From Thermocrinis sp. (lineage in GTDB: Bacteria > Aquificota > Aquificia > Aquificales > Aquificaceae): 64,000 nucleotides of DNA. This document shows positions 63,140-64,000 of the stretch, piece after piece; the stretch's first letter is position 1; each line of letters opens with the position of its first letter. The stretch lies in the NCBI RefSeq assembly GCF_036781485.1, contig NZ_DAIQAX010000003.1:25806-89805 (forward strand), read 5' to 3'. The notes beneath the pieces were generated by a model. That model did not search any database. It saw only the letters and a list, made by a program, of their open reading frames with translations, and was not told the origin of the DNA. The translations under genes and the position numbers were made by a program.

Positions 63140-64000
63140 ATGAACCCGCAGATTATTGTAGAAAGTGTAAGCTCAATCCTGAAGGGCAAGGAGGATGTGG
63201 TCCTTAAGTCTTTGGTGTGTTTTCTTTCTGGTGGTCATCTGCTTTTGGAAGACGTGCCTGGTGTTGGTAAAACTACCTTAGCTCTCTCCTTATCAAAAGT
63301 TTTGGGTCTGTCCTTTGCCCGTGTGCAATTTACCAGCGACCTTCTGCCTTCGGACATACTGGGCGTTAGTATATACGACCAAGCCAAAAAGTCCTTTGTC
63401 TTTAAACAGGGGCCCATATTCCACAACATAATTTTGGCAGATGAGATAAACAGAGCCACTCCAAAAACCCAAAGCGCACTCTTGGAAGCTATGGCAGAAG
63501 GGAAGGTTACAGTGGACGGCATAACCTACGAGCTTCCCAAGCCCTTCTTTGTTATAGCAACTCAGAACCCGTTGGAGCAATACGGAACCTTCCCACTGCC
63601 AGAATCCCAGTTAGACAGGTTTAGCATGAGGATTTCCATCGGTTATCCAGACAAAGAAACGGAAGTAAGCATTCTCAGAGGAGAAAATCCTTTGGAAAAG
63701 ATTGATAAGCTAACTACTTTGGTAAAGCCTCATGAAATACTGTCTACCATACAACAGATAAGTAGGTTTTACGTGTCTCCTGATATAGCAAAATTTGTGG
63801 TTGAAATAGTGTCAAGGACTAGGAATCATCCAGATATCATTCTGGGAGTATCTACGAGGGGTGCTATGCACCTTATAAACTGCGCAAAAGCCCTTGCTTA
63901 CTGCAGGGGTAGGGATTTTGTAGTTCCAGAAGACGTAAAAGACCTAGCTCCTTACTGTTTGGTCCATAGAATGGTCCTGAGGGATGGGGTGGACGGGCAG
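63140..64000 (+). CDS. MoxR-family AAA+ ATPase (partial, 5' part)
   Basis: The frame from ATG 63140 is open to the end of the window (287 codons). It has Walker A LLLEDVPGVGKTTLALSL, Walker B NIILADEINRATPKTQSALL, and sensor IATQNPLEQYGTFPLPESQL followed by DRF. MoxR ATPases act as chaperones or activators with VWA-domain partners, usually encoded next, which is beyond this window. Confidence 0.92.
   Translation, partial: MNPQIIVESVSSILKGKEDVVLKSLVCFLSGGHLLLEDVPGVGKTTLALSLSKVLGLSFARVQFTSDLLPSDILGVSIYDQAKKSFVFKQGPIFHNIILADEINRATPKTQSALLEAMAEGKVTVDGITYELPKPFFVIATQNPLEQYGTFPLPESQLDRFSMRISIGYPDKETEVSILRGENPLEKIDKLTTLVKPHEILSTIQQISRFYVSPDIAKFVVEIVSRTRNHPDIILGVSTRGAMHLINCAKALAYCRGRDFVVPEDVKDLAPYCLVHRMVLRDGVDGQ

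Overview
The window most likely comes from a thermophilic member of the Aquificaceae (Hydrogenobacter/Thermocrinis/Aquifex relatives). The best single marker is a pair of genes for the large and small subunits of citryl-CoA synthetase (CcsA/CcsB), an enzyme of citrate cleavage in the reductive TCA cycle known from Hydrogenobacter. Other features fit a Gram-negative, flagellated, LPS-bearing chemolithoautotroph: short or overlapping gene junctions, mixed small operons, a TusA-type sulfur carrier, an FeS/membrane-anchor pair of the DMSO/sulfite oxidoreductase type, KdsC/LptC/LptA, flagellar genes (FlgM, FliJ-like, MotE-like, FlgJ-like) and a prepilin peptidase. The genus is an inference.

Layout. 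1-2.7 kb: tandem Uma2 nuclease genes, a CZB-like protein, and electron-transfer and membrane subunits of a molybdo-oxidoreductase. 2.7-5.3 kb (minus): ccsAB and a 75-aa orphan. 5.4-9.1 kb: kdsC, lptC, lptA, an HU-like gene, a geranylgeranyl-reductase-family flavoprotein, a Fur-family regulator and a lytic transglycosylase. 9.1-10.2 kb: a decayed region with an outer-membrane barrel remnant cut by a chimeric insertion-sequence relic. 10.3-22.8 kb (plus): a long co-directional run: moaA, radA, a two-component pair, a NIL-domain protein, thiL, an NtrC-type activator, bioA, pyrC, PBP1A, a gamma-carbonic-anhydrase-like protein, a Toprim protein and an orphan. 22.8-27.2 kb (minus): membrane sensor-like protein, TusA-DUF3343 fusion, trpC, acpP, fabF, rnc. 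27.2-32.7 kb: a tandem HepT-like protein, pilD (minus), gyrA/parC-like, tsf, pyrH.

32.7-36.0 kb (minus): an orphan, yajC and a three-domain acyl-activating/ACP/acyltransferase protein. 36.0-36.8 kb: an IS with clear ends beside a possible structured RNA. 36.8-41.9 kb (minus): glgB, ilvD, grpE, a polyprenyl diphosphate synthase. 41.9-45.7 kb: a rod-binding protein, flgM, recG and a nonsense-interrupted gene. 45.7-49.9 kb (minus): recN, ogg, plsY, a GT39-like glycosyltransferase. 50-53.9 kb: hpt, fliJ-like, motE-like, then groES-groEL (minus) and pgsA. 53.9-58.1 kb (minus): a glycan cluster with a DUF2334 deacetylase, a PHP-glycosyltransferase fusion and a second glycosyltransferase. 58.2-64 kb: small membrane protein, short-chain dehydrogenase, YdcH-like protein, truA, tRNA-Lys, glmU, a WecA/MraY-type transferase and the start of a MoxR ATPase.

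Most genes are housekeeping and no complete defence island is visible. The strongest unusual points are: proteins that seem to start at non-canonical codons (trpC at CTG, the MotE-like protein upstream of any ATG/GTG/TTG); a candidate leaderless ilvD promoter; an orphan protein with two degenerate HepT-like repeats; several uncommon fusions; a GyrA-type subunit without a recognisable GyrA box; and an IS that split a possible promoter ahead of a structured non-coding segment.
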